The notes under the pieces were generated by a model. It was not told the DNA's origin, did not search any database, and saw nothing but the letters and a program-made list of their open reading frames with translations. Both the position numbers and the translations under genes were made by a program. From the NCBI GenBank assembly GCA_015063245.1, contig SUSV01000010.1, positions 1 through 50,297 of the forward strand: a stretch of DNA of 50,297 bases, read 5' to 3'. The stretch comes from Thermoplasmata archaeon (lineage in GTDB: Archaea > Thermoplasmatota > Thermoplasmata > Methanomassiliicoccales > Methanomethylophilaceae). Below are positions 50,120 through 50,297 of the stretch, piece by piece (position 1 is the stretch's first letter; each line of letters opens with the position of its first letter).

Positions 50120-50297
50120 GATTGGACAAAATAGTGTCCGACCAGACGCACCGGGCAATGCGTTTGCAACCCACGTCTGCTTCATGTGCTAAGGCTTCTC
50201 GAAGCGAATATGGCGTCACGGTCGGAGCATTAAGACGTTCGTCTGATAAATCGCGAGGTTAGCGAAGAAACCCTCGCAGGTATGTGTAAAATATGCC
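50120..50297 (+). ncRNA. Candidate structured non-coding RNA, incomplete at window edge
   Basis: A strong TATA element (TTTAAATATAA, about 50089-50099) would start transcription near 50120. The following 178 bases contain no credible protein but several hairpins visible by eye: GGAC/GTCC near 50127-50142, AGACG...CGTCT enclosing GCAA/TTGC, GCTT-ctcg-AAGC, AGAC-gttc-GTCT, and GCGAGG/CCTCGC near the end. It could be a known RNA such as RNase P or SRP RNA, but I see no diagnostic core for either. It continues past the right edge. Confidence 0.4.

Noticed and set aside
50001..50219. Minus-strand frame of 72 codons at the right edge
   Set aside because: No ribosome site or family; it overlaps the end of the DUF5611 gene and the structured RNA candidate.

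Overview
This window is archaeal chromosome, most likely from a Thermoplasmata-related methanogen of the order Methanomassiliicoccales, possibly gut-associated. Several things point this way. Informational and metabolic genes are archaeal (archaease, NAC, RadB, Bud32, archaeal CCA-adding enzyme, tetrameric-type archaeal GAPDH, isopentenyl phosphate kinase, MptA, RaSEA). TATA boxes about 25 nt from the start indicate many leaderless transcripts. There is a secreted protein with Listeria-Bacteroides type repeats. No gene I checked ends in TAG, while one conserved gene (RNase HII, rnhB) carries an in-frame TAG, as expected where UAG encodes pyrrolysine. No pyl or methyltransferase genes lie in the window, so the assignment is an inference.

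Layout. 1-2700 is an accessory edge: an 11-bp tandem repeat, an AlbA_2/ATPase-type regulator, then about 1 kb of gene remnants with operator-like repeats. 2.7-9.4 kb is core metabolism: a degenerate HAD protein, a PurN-like formyltransferase, archaease, an HD hydrolase, aspartate dehydrogenase, an M24 peptidase, a cyclophilin-like protein and IlvC. 9.5-17 kb is cell-surface and lipid related: a large repeat/transglutaminase-like protein that lacks a normal start codon, a B12-fold protein, a diacylglycerol-kinase-family lipid kinase and two tandem PlsC-like acyltransferases. 17-18.6 kb holds a DUF4143 ATPase behind a 23-bp-period operator array.

18.7-36.7 kb is core: tRNA-Pro, CCA-adding enzyme, IlvB, an ABC exporter, GAPDH-PGK, RdgB-Bud32, an AIM24-family protein, RadB, the isoprenoid operon (IPK, IDI-2, GGPP synthase), an isolated 5S rRNA, HypC, NAC, an AlaX editing protein and a bacterial-type AspRS. 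36.7-43 kb holds a nitroreductase, a CDF metal exporter, a Fic protein inserted beside a duplicated gatB 3' end, and the gatCAB operon. 43-50 kb holds a DUF2284 protein, a TPR protein, initiator tRNA-Met, an SCP2-like protein, rnhB with in-frame UAG, MptA, a CDIN1-like nuclease, a CoA-disulfide-reductase-like flavoprotein, RaSEA, a DUF5611 protein and an unassigned structured RNA candidate at the right edge.

Functional links. AspRS (with the His31 state linked to relaxed tRNA specificity) and GatCAB together fit Asn-tRNA synthesis by transamidation. The IPK/IDI-2/GGPPS operon supplies ether-lipid isoprenoids. IlvB and IlvC serve branched-chain amino acid synthesis. MptA and RaSEA could both feed pterin/archaeosine pathways. 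The clearest anomalies are the UAG-containing rnhB, the gatB/nitroreductase chimera flanking fic, and the recurring pattern of accessory genes each preceded by its own short-repeat operators.
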